From Gonocerus acuteangulatus (lineage: Eukaryota > Arthropoda > Insecta > Hemiptera > Coreidae): DNA of 64,000 bases. The notes under the pieces are model-generated. The model made no database searches. It was not told the origin of the DNA and saw only the letters and a program-made list of their open reading frames with translations. The translations under genes and the position numbers were made by a program. Shown here in pieces: positions 32,295 to 44,926 of the stretch. The stretch lies in contig OX328123.1 in NCBI GenBank assembly GCA_946811695.1, positions 16,947,213 to 17,011,212 on the forward strand. Reading direction: 5' to 3'. The stretch's first letter is position 1. Each line of letters opens with the position of its first letter.

Positions 32295-32725
32295 AGATAT
32301 TGAGGACTTATCAGCAAACTTATTGAGGAAGAAATCGGCACTAGATATTGAGGACTTATCAGCAAACTTATTGAGGAAGAAATCGGCACTAGATATTGAG
32401 GACTTATCAGCAAACAATTCGACCTTTGGAATTGTTTACTAAGAACAAATCGGCACTAGATATTGAGGACTTATCAGCAAACAATTCGACCTTTGGAATT
32501 GTTTACTAAGAAGAAATCGGCACTAGATATTGAGGACTTATCAGCGAACAATTCGACCTTTGGAATTGTTTACTAAGAACAAATCGGCACTAGATATTGA
32601 GGACTTATCAGCAAACAATTCGACCTTTGAAATTGTTTACTAAGAACAAATCGGCACTAGATATTGAGGACTTATCAGCAAACAATTCGACCTTTGGAAT
32701 TGTTTACTAAGAAGAAATCGGCACT
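32295..32725. repeat. Compound satellite: 2 x 48 bp then 5 x 67 bp
   Basis: All units start AGATATTGAGGACTTATCAG. The 48-bp units continue with CAAACTTATTGAGGAAG; the 67-bp units replace this with AAACAATTC...GAATTGTTT, a 9-bp-arm hairpin. The units are almost identical. Confidence 0.93.
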
Positions 32726-32740
32726 AGATGAAACATGACG

Positions 32741-32815
32741 TTCTTTTTTTTCCAGGAATTTCCCCAACGAACCGTGGGATGAGAAAATTCCTGCCGCCGG
32801 ACAGTGTAACGTCCG
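32741..32815 (-). mobile_element. SINE family 1, internal fragment
   Basis: The reverse complement carries GGCAGGAATTTTCTCATCCC and ACGGTTCGTTGGGGAAATTC, matching the middle of SINE family 1. The head and normal tail are missing. Confidence 0.6.
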
Positions 32816-33032
32816 TTGGACAAAACCCTGAATTTTTGTTTTCTTATATTTAATTTTTAATCCTCTAGCTAAGTTTATAACTATTCAAGGAATTAAAATC
32901 GTATAAAACTAATAAATATTAGTTTTATTTTGATCAACAAACACATTAGCAGTATTATAAACAACGCAAAGTCTTCAAAACCTGCAATATAGCAACAATC
33001 AGTTTGACCCTCTCTCGTTGAAGATAGGACAG

Positions 33033-33173
33033 TGTTTTTAGCACTTTCCTCCGAAGGAAAGTAGCTATTCAGGTTGGACTCATGACGGAATTTTTGAAAA
33101 ATTTCTTCGAATCTTTATCGATCCTACCTAGTAGACACCGAAAATGACCCCCGTAAAAATTTCTATATATATA
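33033..33173 (-). mobile_element. Family B element, 3'-end fragment
   Basis: TTTTAGCACTTTCCTCCGAA with its hairpin, GGTTGGACTCATGACGGAAT and the ACCTAGTAGACACCG segment, ending in a short TA repeat where a family A element takes over. Confidence 0.75.
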
Positions 33174-33316
33174 TATATATATTAGCACGGTTACTCCCTA
33201 TCTCCATAGGGAAAATCCGCTTATGAGGTTGACCTCATGACGCAATCCGGAAGTGCCGACTAGAAACTTTCACGTTTCAGACCCTATAGATCACGAAAAT
33301 ATAGGTGGCCCAAATT

Positions 33317-33380
<64 letters not shown>

Positions 33381-34607
33381 TATAAATATGCTTGTCTGTT
33401 CGCGCTCTAGCAAGCTCAAAAATGGTCCGATTTTAACGATATTTGGTATAAAAATCTTTCGTCTAATTTAAAAGGTCAAGTTCATTAACCAGCAGAATCC
33501 GCCCACTAGAAGATAGTGTTTCGGGCGAAATTGGGGCAAAAAAAATCGTAACGCTTACGTTTTTGAGTTTATATGCTTGCAGGTACTTGTTTTATACGTT
33601 TATTGACATAAGAAAACGAATGAAACCATTTTTAAGGCGATATCTGTAACCGTTCCTGAGAAAAGTGGAATCAATATTTTTGTAAGTCATTATATTTTTG
33701 TGAGTACTTAGAGTCGCGGGATTCAATTGAAATATTTTCTACAACTTGAAAATTAATTCCAACTAAGATGTTTACATTTTGGCTAAATTTGGAGTTAAGG
33801 AAGTATGCGAAAAAAATTATTTTATTAATAGACATGAAAAGTTTTCGGATCTTCATACATTTTTCGTAAATATCTCGATAACGGTTGGGAAATCGTGCTA
33901 AGTGGAAGGTGACCATTCGAATGCTTACTAAATTCTCTACAAAAAAGGTTCTGAAGCAATATTCGATGGGGCAACGTCAATCAAAGATATAAGCGCTTAA
34001 AACTTAAAAAGTTTTTGTTTTGTTGTTTTGAAAAGGTTTTTCTCTTTGTTTATCTCACTTTTTAAATGGTTGTGTCTTGTTTTAAATTGCATTTATCAGT
34101 AAAATTAGTATAGTAGTAAAATAAGCTAAGAAACGGTGAAAGGTATTGGTAATAATAAGTCTGGAGTGGCTGTGGTAATCAAGATGGCTGTGGCTAATCA
34201 TGATGACGTAGTTTGTTTTGAATTCTCCTGTCTTATAACCTTCCTCATAGCCTCCAACTGAAGTTATCGTTATTTCTTATTTTATAGAAAGATTTAACCC
34301 ACGACAGAATGGAATTTTATTCGCCATGAAGCACATATTTACAGTTGATTATAACAGTAAAACGAATTTGCTAATAAAACGAGATACTTAAAATGACAAC
34401 GAATTTTTGGTTGTTTAGAATAGAGCCTTTTCAGCAGTAGTCAAAGAGTAAGTACGTTTTCAGAAACATAATTGTATTGACTTATACAGATTAAGAATTA
34501 TCCGCTTCTGTGTAAGTTGGCTACTGTCAGTTACCTGTGATTTGTGATGCTAATCTATTCCATCTCTTCGATATGTAACCGCGCTAAGATGACGCAGTTC
34601 CTTCAGG
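33174..34607 (-). mobile_element. Family A element, 5' tip lost
   Basis: The 3' end is TTAGCACGGTTACTCCC with a partly degenerate hairpin, then GCAATCCGGAAGTGCCGACT, a TA repeat (33,319-33,375) and the body. The right side ends TAACCGCGCTAAGATGACGC and AGTTCCT, then breaks into an inverted family B fragment. No coding content. Confidence 0.7.
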
Positions 34608-34608
34608 G

Positions 34609-34716
34609 TTCGGGGTAAACCCCCGCTTCCGGTGGACCGACTTTGGTGGTTAACGAACTCGTTCAATCGTTTGCTAATTGAATGCTATATACTAAGTTTC
34701 GTGAAGAAAAAACAAG
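34609..34716 (+). mobile_element. Family B internal fragment, inverted
   Basis: GGGTTCGGGGTAAACCCCCG to TAAGTTTCGTGAAGAAAAAA is the reverse complement of about 35,140-35,250 in the neighbouring family B copy, so the two form an inverted pair. Confidence 0.75.
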
Positions 34717-34719
34717 CGT

Positions 34720-34965
34720 TGTTTGCTACCGCGTATGGAAGGTGAAGAGCGTCGTTTAAGAAGAATCAGCCGTACAAAAGAGGTTTCTGGTTGCAAAGAA
34801 TGGGGCTCATAACAATAGCGACGGGTTGGAGCAATCTGCATCTTTATCAGACAATAAAGGAGAGAATAAAAGTAAAGTAGTCCATTTTTGCAAAAGAAAG
34901 CCAAACAAAACTTATATTTTATTAGTTTTCAAATCTTCATACAAACCAGGCTAGGATTTAGACTT
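34720..34965 (-). repeat. Unique ~245-bp flank shared with 40,820-41,066
   Basis: This non-B sequence (on the minus strand GGAAGTCTAAATCCTAGCC ... CCATACGCGGTAGCAA) adjoins the hairpin end of a family B element here and again at 40,820, in inverted orientation and near-identical. No coding similarity recognised. Confidence 0.85.
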
Positions 34966-36019
34966 CCTTTTAGCACTTTCCTCCGAAGGAAAGTAGCTAT
35001 TGAGGTTGGACTCATGACGGAATTTTTGAAAAAATGTCTTCAAATCTTTATCGATCCTACCTAGTAGACACCGAAAATGACCCCCGTTAAAATTTATATA
35101 TATATATATGTCTGTTAACACGATAGCGGCCAGAGTTTTTGTTTTTTCTTCACGAAACTTAGTATATAGCATTCAATTAGCAAACGATTGAACGAGTTCG
35201 TTAACCACCGAAATCGGTCTACAGGAATGGGGGGTTTACCCCGAACCCAAAACACTAATTTGACCATGTCAGCCGTAATATTTGTTATATGTCAACGAAA
35301 CTTGGTATTCGTAGTGGTAATATAGAGAGAAAAGTGAGATAAAAAAATGAACTAAATCGGTTCATAAGGAGGAAGGGTATACTCCGGACCCACAATACAA
35401 ATTCGCCTCTACCAGCCGTGATTTTTGGTATATTTCGACGAAACTCGGTATTCGTAGTGGTAATCTACAGGTAAATATGTTTTGTAAAAATAAAGTAAAT
35501 CGGTTCATTCGGAGGGGGGGTTTACTCCGGACCCAAATTACTAATATACTCATACTGGTCGTAATTTCTGCTGTATTGTAACGAAACGCGGTATACGTCG
35601 TGGGTAACTAATGAGAAAGAAGTGTTGTAAAAATGAGCTGAATCGGTCAATCGGAAAGGGGGGGTTTACTTTGTAATATATTTCAATAGAAGAGCCTGTC
35701 AGACATAGGTTCACAAAGCCGCCGCAAGGAGCGCTTTCTACCACTAGAGGGACTGTATTCTGTTCCTTCGTTGGATCAAAATACGATAATATGAGGTTTT
35801 TTGTATTTATTACGTAGTGTAGTAGGTACCATGTGTAAACATAACTCGGGAAGCAAATTAATAATTGATCAGTTACTCATTAAAAAATTAAAAGAGAACT
35901 ATTCATGTTTTTATTTTATTTATGTAGGATATTTTAAGCAAATTGTTCTGGAAAGCAGTCTAAACTACTCAAATTCTGAGGAAAGTGCTTAGTTATGCAG
36001 CTCCTGCGTGATGGACTTT
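34966..36019 (-). mobile_element. Family B element, complete, about 1.05 kb
   Basis: The 3' hairpin end is on the left (TTTTAGCACTTTCCTCCGAA), followed by a short TA repeat (35,095-35,109), internal ~140-bp units, the intact A-tract that is the empty site for the nested copy at 3.3 kb (about 35,795), and the 5' end GAGGAAAGTGCTTAG...GCAGCTCCTGCGTGATGGAC plus a T-run. No coding content. Confidence 0.8.
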
Positions 36020-36173
36020 TTTTTTTACTTATGGCCTTTGGCTAGGTATTGATAAATATTAAACACAGAGCTATTTATTTTTTCATAAATTTCATTAATT
36101 GTATAATTGGATTTACATATAATAAAGAACAATTAATATTAATAAAACTGTATATACATATGTATTAATTAAT

Positions 36174-38741
36174 AAAAAAGTCCGACTCGCAGGAACTGCG
36201 TCATCTTAGCGCGGTTCCATTCATATCCCTAGTGTTATTTTTTAGACTTAGAATAGAAACAGTTATTACTTTGTTTGGATCAGTCCTAATGTAAACAAAT
36301 ATGAAAAAAAAAAAAAAACAAACAAGATTTTCGGCTAGGGATGAAACTATCCTAAGCAGAAATTACTCTTTCTGCCGTCCCAAGTTTCGGTCTACGAAGA
36401 CTCTTCTACGAATATATTTCTAATTTACTTAACTTGCAGTGCTAACATATCCATTTTACTTTTAAATGCAATTAAACAAAATAAAATTGTACATGAAAAT
36501 GAGAAAGTAGTGTTATTTTTTATTGAACTAAGGCCACATTCAACCACAAAATATAATTATATTTCTAGTATAGCATTTGGCTGCATGACTTCCTACAGGT
36601 AAAGGTAACTGTCAGCTGTCCTAGAATGCTTGATGAGAACAATGAATCTTGATTTATGAAGTGCAATAAAAGCCTACCTGAACCGGCAGACTACCTCGAC
36701 CCGGACTGACCCTACACGGCGAATATTTACGTTTTCAGTTCTGTTACAGGTTCAAAGAATTTGTATTTATTCCCCTGTTTTATTGAGAAATACATCCTCC
36801 TCCTAGAAGCAATAACGAAATAACAAGAAATAAAAACAGACAAAAAGAACCGTATAAATAAACGAAATCAATTATCGTTTATCGAACTTCTAAGTTATAT
36901 GTACTTATTTCTCCGTTTGACATCGCCTAATCAAAACTTTCTTCAGAACCTGTTTTCTAGAGCATTTAGTAAGCTTTCGAATGGTAACCATCCGTTTACC
37001 AAGATTCTCAACCGTTTTCGAGATATTAAGGAAAGTATATGACGTTTCCAAAGCTTTTCATCTCTATTAATAAATTATTTTAATTTAACCCTTCCTTAAC
37101 TCCAAACGTAAGTAAATTTTCAGCATACTAGTTTTGATGAAATTAGAACATGCAGAAAATGTTTCAACTGAATCCCATAATTCGAAGTACCAAAATCAAA
37201 GACAAAAAAAACGTTCGAATAAACAAAATCAATTACTTCAAAGTTTAAGCACTTATTTATCCGATTGACATCGCTTATTCAAAACTTTCTTTAGAACCTT
37301 TTTTGTAGACCATTTAGTAAGCTTTCGAATGGTAAAATTTCGCTTCCCAAGATTGTCAACGGTTTTCGAGATACTAACGAAAGTATAAAAGGTTACCAAA
37401 ACTTTTCTTGTCTGTTAATAAAATATTTTATTCTAACCCTTCCTTTACTCCAAACGTAACCAAAATTTCAACATATTAGTGTTGATAAAATTCGAACTTG
37501 CAGAAAATGTTTCAACTGAATCCCATAATTCTAAGTACCAAAATCAAAGACAAAAAGAACAGTTCGAATGAGCGAAATCAATTACTTAAAAGTTTTAAGC
37601 ACGTATTTCTCCGATTGACATCGCTTATTCAAAACTTTCTTTAGAACCTTTCTTGTAGACCACTTAGTAAGCTTTCGAATGGTAACCTTTCGCTTCCCAA
37701 GATTTTCAACCGTTTTCGAGATATTAAGAAATTATACGAAGTTCCCAAAACTTTTAATTATTTCTGACAACAGAAAATTGGTCTCATTTTACCTATCCTG
37801 TTTTACACACACATACATTTTCCTTACAAATACAACATAAGAAATTACAAAAATAAAAAGCAATAAAAAACCAAGAGAAAGAGACAAAAATTACAAAAAG
37901 AACGACAAAAACCCGTTCATAAGAACAAAACAGACGTATTTGAAGTTTTAAGCACTTATTTCTCCGATTGACATAACCTAATCAAAAATAGTTTTAGAAT
38001 CATTTTTGTAGAGAATTTAGTAAGCTTTCAAATAGTTTCAATCCACTTACCACGATTTCCCAACCGTGTTCGAGATATTAATGAAAGTATACGAAGTTTC
38101 CAAAACTTTTCATGTCTGTTCATAAAATATTTTATTCTAACCCTTCCTTAACTCCAAACGCAACATAACTTTCAACATATTAGTTTTAATGAATGTAGAA
38201 CATGCAGATAATGTTTCAACTGAATCCCGTTATTCTAAGTACCCAAACCAAAAACGGTATTCAAAAACTATTTTTCCAATTTTCTCGACAACGGTTAAAG
38301 CTATCGCCTTGAAAATGGTTTCATTCGTTTTTCTAGCCCAAGAAGCCTGTAAAACGAGTACTTATAAGCTTATGAACTCAAAAACGTAAGCGTTACGATT
38401 TTTTCTGCGCGAATTTCGCCCCAAACGCCATCTTCCAGTGGGCGGATTTTGCTGGTTAACGAACTTGACCTTTCAAATTGGACGACAGATTTTTGTACCA
38501 AATTTCATCAAAATCGGACCATTCGTCTTCTATTTAGAGAGCGAACAGACAAATATATATATATATAAATAAATATATACATATATATATATATATATAT
38601 ACAAATTTGAACCACCGTTATTTTCGGTTTCTAGGGGTTCTGAAACGCAAAATTTTCTAGTCGGCACTTCCGGATTGTTTCATTGTATCAACCTTATAAG
38701 CGGGGTTCCTCCCTATGGGGGAGGGAGGAACCGCGCTAAAA
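36174..38741 (+). mobile_element. Family A element, complete, 2.57 kb
   Basis: The 5' end is AAAAAAGTCCGACTCGCAGG then ACTGCGTCATC and the subterminal repeat TTAGCGCGGTTCC. The interior has four degenerate units of about 350 bp (near 36,900, 37,250, 37,600, 37,950), each with GCACTTATTTCTCCGATTGA and CAACCGTTTTCGAGATA. The TA repeat is at 38,560-38,601. The 3' end is a hairpin (GCGGGGTTCCTCCCT / AGGGAGGAACCGCGC, 38,700-38,735) followed by TAAAA. This is the best reference copy. No coding content. Confidence 0.8.
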
Positions 38742-39606
38742 TGAATTTCTGTAGAATTTCTAATGTTTAATTGTACGCATATCTACAAAATCGGATTATA
38801 TTGGGCAAGTCGCCTTGGTTGCGGCTGCTCAATACAAATTACATACATTAAAACCATGTACAGATTTATATTCATATATTATTTGTTGGTCAGAAATTTC
38901 CTGCGCGACGTTCTTACCCATTTCAAAGGCTTCCCTAGCTGTCTAAAAGAACGCAAAGAATTCGGGCTAAGTACTCGAAAATGTTCTGCTTAATATTAAT
39001 CTTCCGTGGAAATTTTGGACAATTTTGTCATCACTGTGAACAGCAATTTCCATTATTCCTACAAAAATAAAACATCTTGAGTAGGTTTGCATTAATGGGC
39101 ATTTTCGAGCAAGCACATTTCCTGAACTGTTTTCTTGCTTTTGATGAGTACTTATCACTTGTCACATTGCCAGCCTAGTCTGAGTGACAACTAGTAATCA
39201 CTTGTACTAAGCTCGTGTTACCAAGCTAAGTCTACTGGCTGTCTTTTCCAGTTATTAGATAATTAGAAGACTAAATTTGTCATGCTAAGATTTGGTTTCT
39301 TAATGGCCGATTTTATAATGCAAATTACGCCAAAAATGCCCAATTTGATTTATATCACCTTCAGGTATAGCTAAATAGAGTTAAGTTGGGCTGAAATGAA
39401 GCAACGCCCTCAAAAAAGAAACCCCTATTTAGCCAAGAATAATACAAAATTGTAGTTCAGGTAATTATTTTTAAAATAATATTTTAAAATATTCAGAACC
39501 AGAGTTGACCCCTTCATAGAAAAATTCAAACGACAACTATCCCCAAGATGATTCGGGCGTGACCCATAAGCGGTTAAGGCACATGCAACCACTTGGTCGG
39601 GATCAG
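38742..39606. other. No recognisable feature
   Basis: Anonymous AT-rich sequence. A possible tRNA-like scrap at 39,555-39,600 (GGTTAAGGCACATGCAACC) is too weak to call. Confidence 0.4.
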
Positions 39607-39607
39607 A

Positions 39608-40819
39608 GAAGAAAGCCCGTCACGCAGGAGCTGCATAACTAAGCACTTTCCTCAGAATTTGGGTAGTGTAGACTGCTTTCCAGAACAATTTGCTTAAAAT
39701 ATCCTACATAAATAAAATAAAAACATGAATAGTTCTCTTTTAAATTTGTAATGAGTAACTGATCAATTATTAATTTGCTTCCAGAGTTATGTTTACACAT
39801 GGTACCTACTACACTACGTAATAAATACAAAAAACCTCATATTATCGTATTTTGATCTAACGCAGGAACAGGATACAGTCCCTCTAGATACAAAGCGCTC
39901 CTTGCGGCGGCTTTGTGAACCTACGTCTGGCGGGCTTTTCTATTGAAATATATTAAAAAGTAAACCCCCGCTTTCCGATTGACCGATTCAGCTCATTTTT
40001 ACAACACTTCTTTCTCATGAGTTACCCACGACTTATACCGCGTTTCGTTTCAATACAGCAGAAATTACGACCGGTATGAGTATATTAGGAATTTGGGTCC
40101 GGAGTACCCCCCCCCCCTTCTAATGAACCGATTTAGTTTATGTTTACAACACATATTTACCTGTAGATTACCACTACGAATACCAAGTTTCGTCGAAATA
40201 TACCAAAAATCACGGCTGGTAGCGGCGAATTGGTATTGTAGGTCCGGAATAAACCCCCCCTTCCTAATGAACCGATTTAGTTTATTTTTACAAAACATAT
40301 TTACCTGTGGATTACCACTACGAATACCGAGTTTCGTCGAAATAAACCAAAAATCACGGCTGGTAGTGGCGAATTGGTATTATGGGTCCGGAGTAAACCC
40401 CCCCCCCCCCCTCCTAATAAACCGATTTGGTTCATTTTTATATCTCACTTTTCTCTCTATATTAGCACTGCGAATACCAAGTTTCGTTGAAATATAACAA
40501 ATATTACGGCTGACATGGTCAGATTAGTGTTTTGGGTTCGGGGTAAACCCCCGCTTCCGGTGGACCGACTTTGGTGGTTAACGAACTCGTTCAATCGTTT
40601 GCTAATTGAATGCTATATACTAAGTTTCGTGAAGAAAAAACAAAAACTCTGGCCGCTATCGTGTTAACAGACATATATATATATATATATATAAATTTTA
40701 ACGGGGGTCATTTTCGGTGTCTACTAGGTAGGATCGATAAAGATTTGAAGAAATTTTTTCAAAAATTCCGTCATGAGTCCAACCTCAATAGCTACTTTCC
40801 TTCGGAGGAAAGTGCTAAA
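39608..40819 (+). mobile_element. Family B element, complete, 1.2 kb
   Basis: The 5' end is CCGTCACGCAGGAGCTGCAT then AACTAAGCACTTTCCTCAG. It carries three to four ~130-bp units (40,085; 40,220; 40,360; 40,480), a TA repeat at 40,672-40,692, and a hairpin end (ACTTTCC/GGAAAGT, 40,794-40,813) followed by GCTAAAA. The A-tract at about 39,827 is uninterrupted. Short frames through it are chance. Confidence 0.8.
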
Positions 40820-41066
40820 AGGAAGTCTAAATCCTAGCCTGGTTTGTATGAAGATTTGAAAACTAATAAAATATAAGTTTTGTTTGGCTTTCTTTTGCAA
40901 AAATGGACTACTTTACTTTTATTCTCTCCTTTATTGTCTGATAAAGATGCAGATTGCTCCAACCCGTCGCTATTGTTATGAGCCCCATTCTTTGCAACCA
41001 GAAACCTCTTTTGTACGGCTGATTCTTCTTAAACGACGCTCTTCACCTTCCATACGCGGTAGCAAT
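40820..41066 (+). repeat. Unique ~245-bp flank, second copy
   Basis: Near-identical inverted copy of 34,720-34,965, again directly after a family B hairpin end. The similarity ends at GCGGTAGCAA. Confidence 0.85.
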
Positions 41067-41209
41067 GTCTTGACTTCCTTCGTTTGCATCACAAGATACC
41101 TCAAGTTTTAATATGGTATTCAAGGGTGGAAGATGTCTAGTTCCTCGAGATATGAACTGTTCCATTCTGTTTTAAATGGTTATTTCAAAAGTCTAATAAC
41201 ACTAACTCT

Positions 41210-42069
41210 AGAGTTTTTGTTTTTTCGTCTCGAAACTTGGTATACAGCAATCAATTAGCAAACGATTGAACGAGTTCGTTCCCACCAAAATCGGTGCACC
41301 GGAAGGGGTGGTTTACCCCCGACCTAAAACACTAATGTGACCATGCCAGCCGTAATTTTTGTTATATTTCAACGAAACATGGTATTCGTGGTGGTAATCT
41401 ACGGAGAAAAGTGTGTTCTAAAAATAAACTAAATCGGTTCATTACGAGGGAGGGTTTATTTTGGACCCACAATACCTATTCGCCACTACCAGCCGTAATT
41501 TTTGCTATATATCGACGAATCTTGGTATTCGTAGTGTTAATCTTCAGATCAAAATGTGTTGTAAGAATGACCTAAATTGGTTCATAAGGAGGGGGAGGGG
41601 TTTACTCCGAACCCAAATTACTCATACCGGTCGTAATTTCTGCTTTATTGTAACGAAACGCGCTATAAGTCGTGTGTATCTCATTAGAAAGAAGTGTTGT
41701 AAAAATTAAATAAATCTGTCTACCAGAAAGGGGGGTTTACTTCCTACTATGTTTCAATAGAATTAGCCCGCCAGGCCTGGCCGCTCGGAGCGCTTTCTAC
41801 TACTAGGGGGAAAGTATCCTCTTCCTGCGTCAGTTCAAAAGACGAAAAATTTTTTGGGTATTTATTAAGTCTGGAGTACCATTTGTAAACATAACTCTGG
41901 TAGGAAATTAATTACAAAATTAATAAGAGAACAGTTACTCATTACAAAAGTAAAAGAGAACTATTCATGTTTTATTTTATTTATATAGGCCCTTTTAATT
42001 AAATTATCTCACTACCCAAATTTAGAGGAAAGTGCTTAGTTATGGAGCTACTGCGTGACGGACTTTTTT
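41210..42069 (-). mobile_element. Family B element, diverged, 3' end missing
   Basis: The internal units are recognisable (GCCAGCCGTAATTTTTGTTA, CCAGCCGTAATTTTTGCTA). The right side ends GAGGAAAGTGCTTAG and GAGCTACTGCGTGACGGAC plus a T-run. The left, hairpin-bearing end is lost. It faces the complete copy at 39,608 across the shared flank. Confidence 0.7.
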
Positions 42070-42615
42070 TATTGATTCTTCGCCCATCAACAAAAAAACT
42101 AGCTGTGCAAAAATTCAGGGCAATCGGACAACTGCTAGGCGACCCGCAAACGGTTTGAACATACTCTACGATAAATTCCGTTAAAAAGGGATATACTGAT
42201 CTCTATCTGAATCATTTGCTCAGAACAAATTGCGTAGTTGCATCAAGGCGACCCCAGAAATGTTTAAAATCATTCTGAATCAAATATTTTGAAAGTTAAT
42301 TCTAAACATTTCTGGAATAACATGAAAATTTTTAAAAATATGTGGATTTTACTAAAGTACACAACTTGTGTAAGACAATTTTTTTTACAACAATAAGTTA
42401 TATAGAATCAAAGTACAATATAAACAATCAAAAAATATAAATATTGATCATTATTTTTTCTGAGAGAGTTCCTATCTAGTAGCAGTTGAGTATTTTTTCC
42501 TGTCCCCGGCAACGATCTGCAAAACTAATTGTTTTTCAGTTTTGACTTTTCTGAAAACGCTATTGTAATCCTACACGAGTTTGATGCCTCTTTCTCCAAC
42601 ATTGGTGAAAGATGT

Positions 42616-42656
<41 letters not shown>

Positions 42657-42955
42657 CATATTTCTTAAGATTTAAGAATCTAAAAACACATCAAACTGTT
42701 AAAATGATTTGTATATTTCGTGCTATTTTTATTCTTCGAATACGGAGGGAGTATAAGATAGAGACCACCCTAAGCAGGTGGCGTGCCCAATATCGACCTG
42801 AAGTACTTCGCCACCCCCTCGCTGCCTTTCTTTCTCAACACCCACGCTTATATATATCCATTTCCTTTCCTAGTATTTCTACCTTTATATTTAACCGCCA
42901 CATATGTATCCGAAAATACAACCTAATCCTTAAACATTTTTAATCACTAACAGAC
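42070..42955. other. No recognisable gene; long T-run
   Basis: AT-rich sequence with a ~38-bp T-run at 42,619-42,656. It may include the degraded upstream part of the LINE remnant that follows. Confidence 0.4.
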
Positions 42956-43562
42956 TCTTTGCTCTTGCAGCATCAATACAGCCGAATTCTTAGCTATGAA
43001 CAAGGCTCTTAATATAATAACCCCAAAAAATAGCAATATTACAGCGGCTTCACTATCATCACTAATAGCTATGAATAATCCATTTACCAAACATCCACTG
43101 ATAATAGAGATCATAGAATCACTTGAGCATCTAAGCTATGAAGAAGTTGATGAGATGGCTAAAAAGGCAATTGTAGAAGGAACTTAATACCACAGGATAC
43201 CTCAAGGCGACGTTCTAAGCTATGTTAAGCATCAAATTATAGAAACATGGCAACGAACCTGGGACACTGTAAGTGATAATAAATTACGGATCATAAAAAA
43301 GCAAGTAACACCTTGGCAAACATCAATTCGACCAACTAAAATAGAAGAACGCATCCTGACTCGCCTTAGGATCGGCCATTTAAGAAGTACCTATTCATAT
43401 GTACTTTGTGAAAAATGTAATCAAATAACCACACGTCAACACCAGCTAATAAATTTCAAAAACTATGATAAACAAAGAAGAGAAGCCCAGCTATCAGATA
43501 GAATTGACGAAATATTAGCAGATCTTCCTAACCAGATTGATAAGCTGTTCCAATTTTAACAT
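42956..43562 (+). pseudogene. LINE ORF2 C-terminal remnant (RNase H to zinc finger)
   Basis: INTAEFLAMNKALNIITPKN and then SLIAMNNPFTKHPLIIEIIE correspond to the RNase H part of I/Jockey-type ORF2 proteins. Downstream, EERILTRLRIGHLRSTY and CEKCN match the C-terminal finger region (compare TRLRIGHTRLTHGHH in the LINE at 49.9 kb). The frame shifts and the first catalytic part is missing. It is a separate, much older copy than the neighbour. A GT-rich stretch (43,613-43,660) follows it. Confidence 0.6.
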
Positions 43563-44926
43563 CAACTGAATTAATAAATAATATCTAAAAATATATAAAT
43601 AAATAAGATATATGTGTGTATGTGCGTGTATGTGTGTGCGTTTGTATGTGTGTGTATGTAAATATATGAACATATAAAACTCTAAATAATGAAAGCCTTA
43701 GTAAATATCATAGAATAAATATTTAAATCAAATCACCAAATAACATAAAAAATAAAATAAATAAATAAAAACTTTCAAAATAAAATTATTAACTCCTCCC
43801 CCCCCCAAACCTTCTTGTTAACTTCGCGCGACACCGGTAAAATAATTTTATACAAATATACACCTATAATCCTGTGTTTAATGACCTCCTAGTGGTTGAA
43901 AACACATTAAACAAAACAAAAAAAGACTCTTTGCTAGGATTCAGCTGCTTATGGAGCTAGGCAAACGGTAAAAAAGTCCGACTGGCTGGAACTGCATCAT
44001 CTTAGCGCGGTTCTATTCTTATGCCTAGTCTCATTTGGAAAGATTAAAATAGAAACTGTTATTATTTTGGTTCCACCTTTCTTGAAAGGTCTTGATTTAT
44101 GCTCTTACCTGGATGGGTCGGCCAACCCCAGAAAGGCCCCCGCTTAGTTACAAGTTACAAGGTCTGCGAATCTTGGAAATCTATATTTCTAACAATAGAT
44201 TGTTTTTCTTATTTTACTTAACCTGTTTTATTGTCAAATACATTATCCGACTATAAAAAATAACAAGGGATAAAAACAGGCAAAAAGAACCGTTCGAATA
44301 AACGAAAACAATTACTTTAAAGTTTTAAGCACTTATTTCTCCGATTGACATGGCCTAATCAAAACTTTTTTCAGAACCTTTTTTGTAGAGCATTTAGTAA
44401 GCTTTCGAATGGTAACCTTCCGCTTCACAAGATTGTCAACCGTTTTCGAGATATTAACGAAAGTAGGGGGGGGGGGGGTAAATGGGCGGGCTAAAGGGTT
44501 GCTGGAGCGGACGTGCGGATATGGGAGCCGTCCGACTTCTTTTGGGAGCTCAGCTAAGCTACAGTGCCCTATTCCACTGCTTAGCATCTCCTAGCATTCC
44601 CGATTCCCGTCAACGCCTACTGCTGATCTCCCCGTGGTACCCTTTGGGCAACGCACTTATGGTGAACCCATAAGGACGGCGGACAGCAGAGGCGGGGATC
44701 CTCGATGAGGCAGGGACACCTCCCCTGCTGAGTGGATCCACTCCTTCGGGAGGAACTGTGCCGGTCTGCCGGCCTAGGTGGCAGCCCCACCAGCAGACTC
44801 GATGAGGAAGATTAGGGGTCTGAATCACTTAAATTTTAATTTCCTACGAGCACAGACACGGAAAACGCCGGACTCCCCTTAACGGATAACTCAGAGGGTT
44901 TGCAGGCCCCTCTGAGAGACCTTGGC

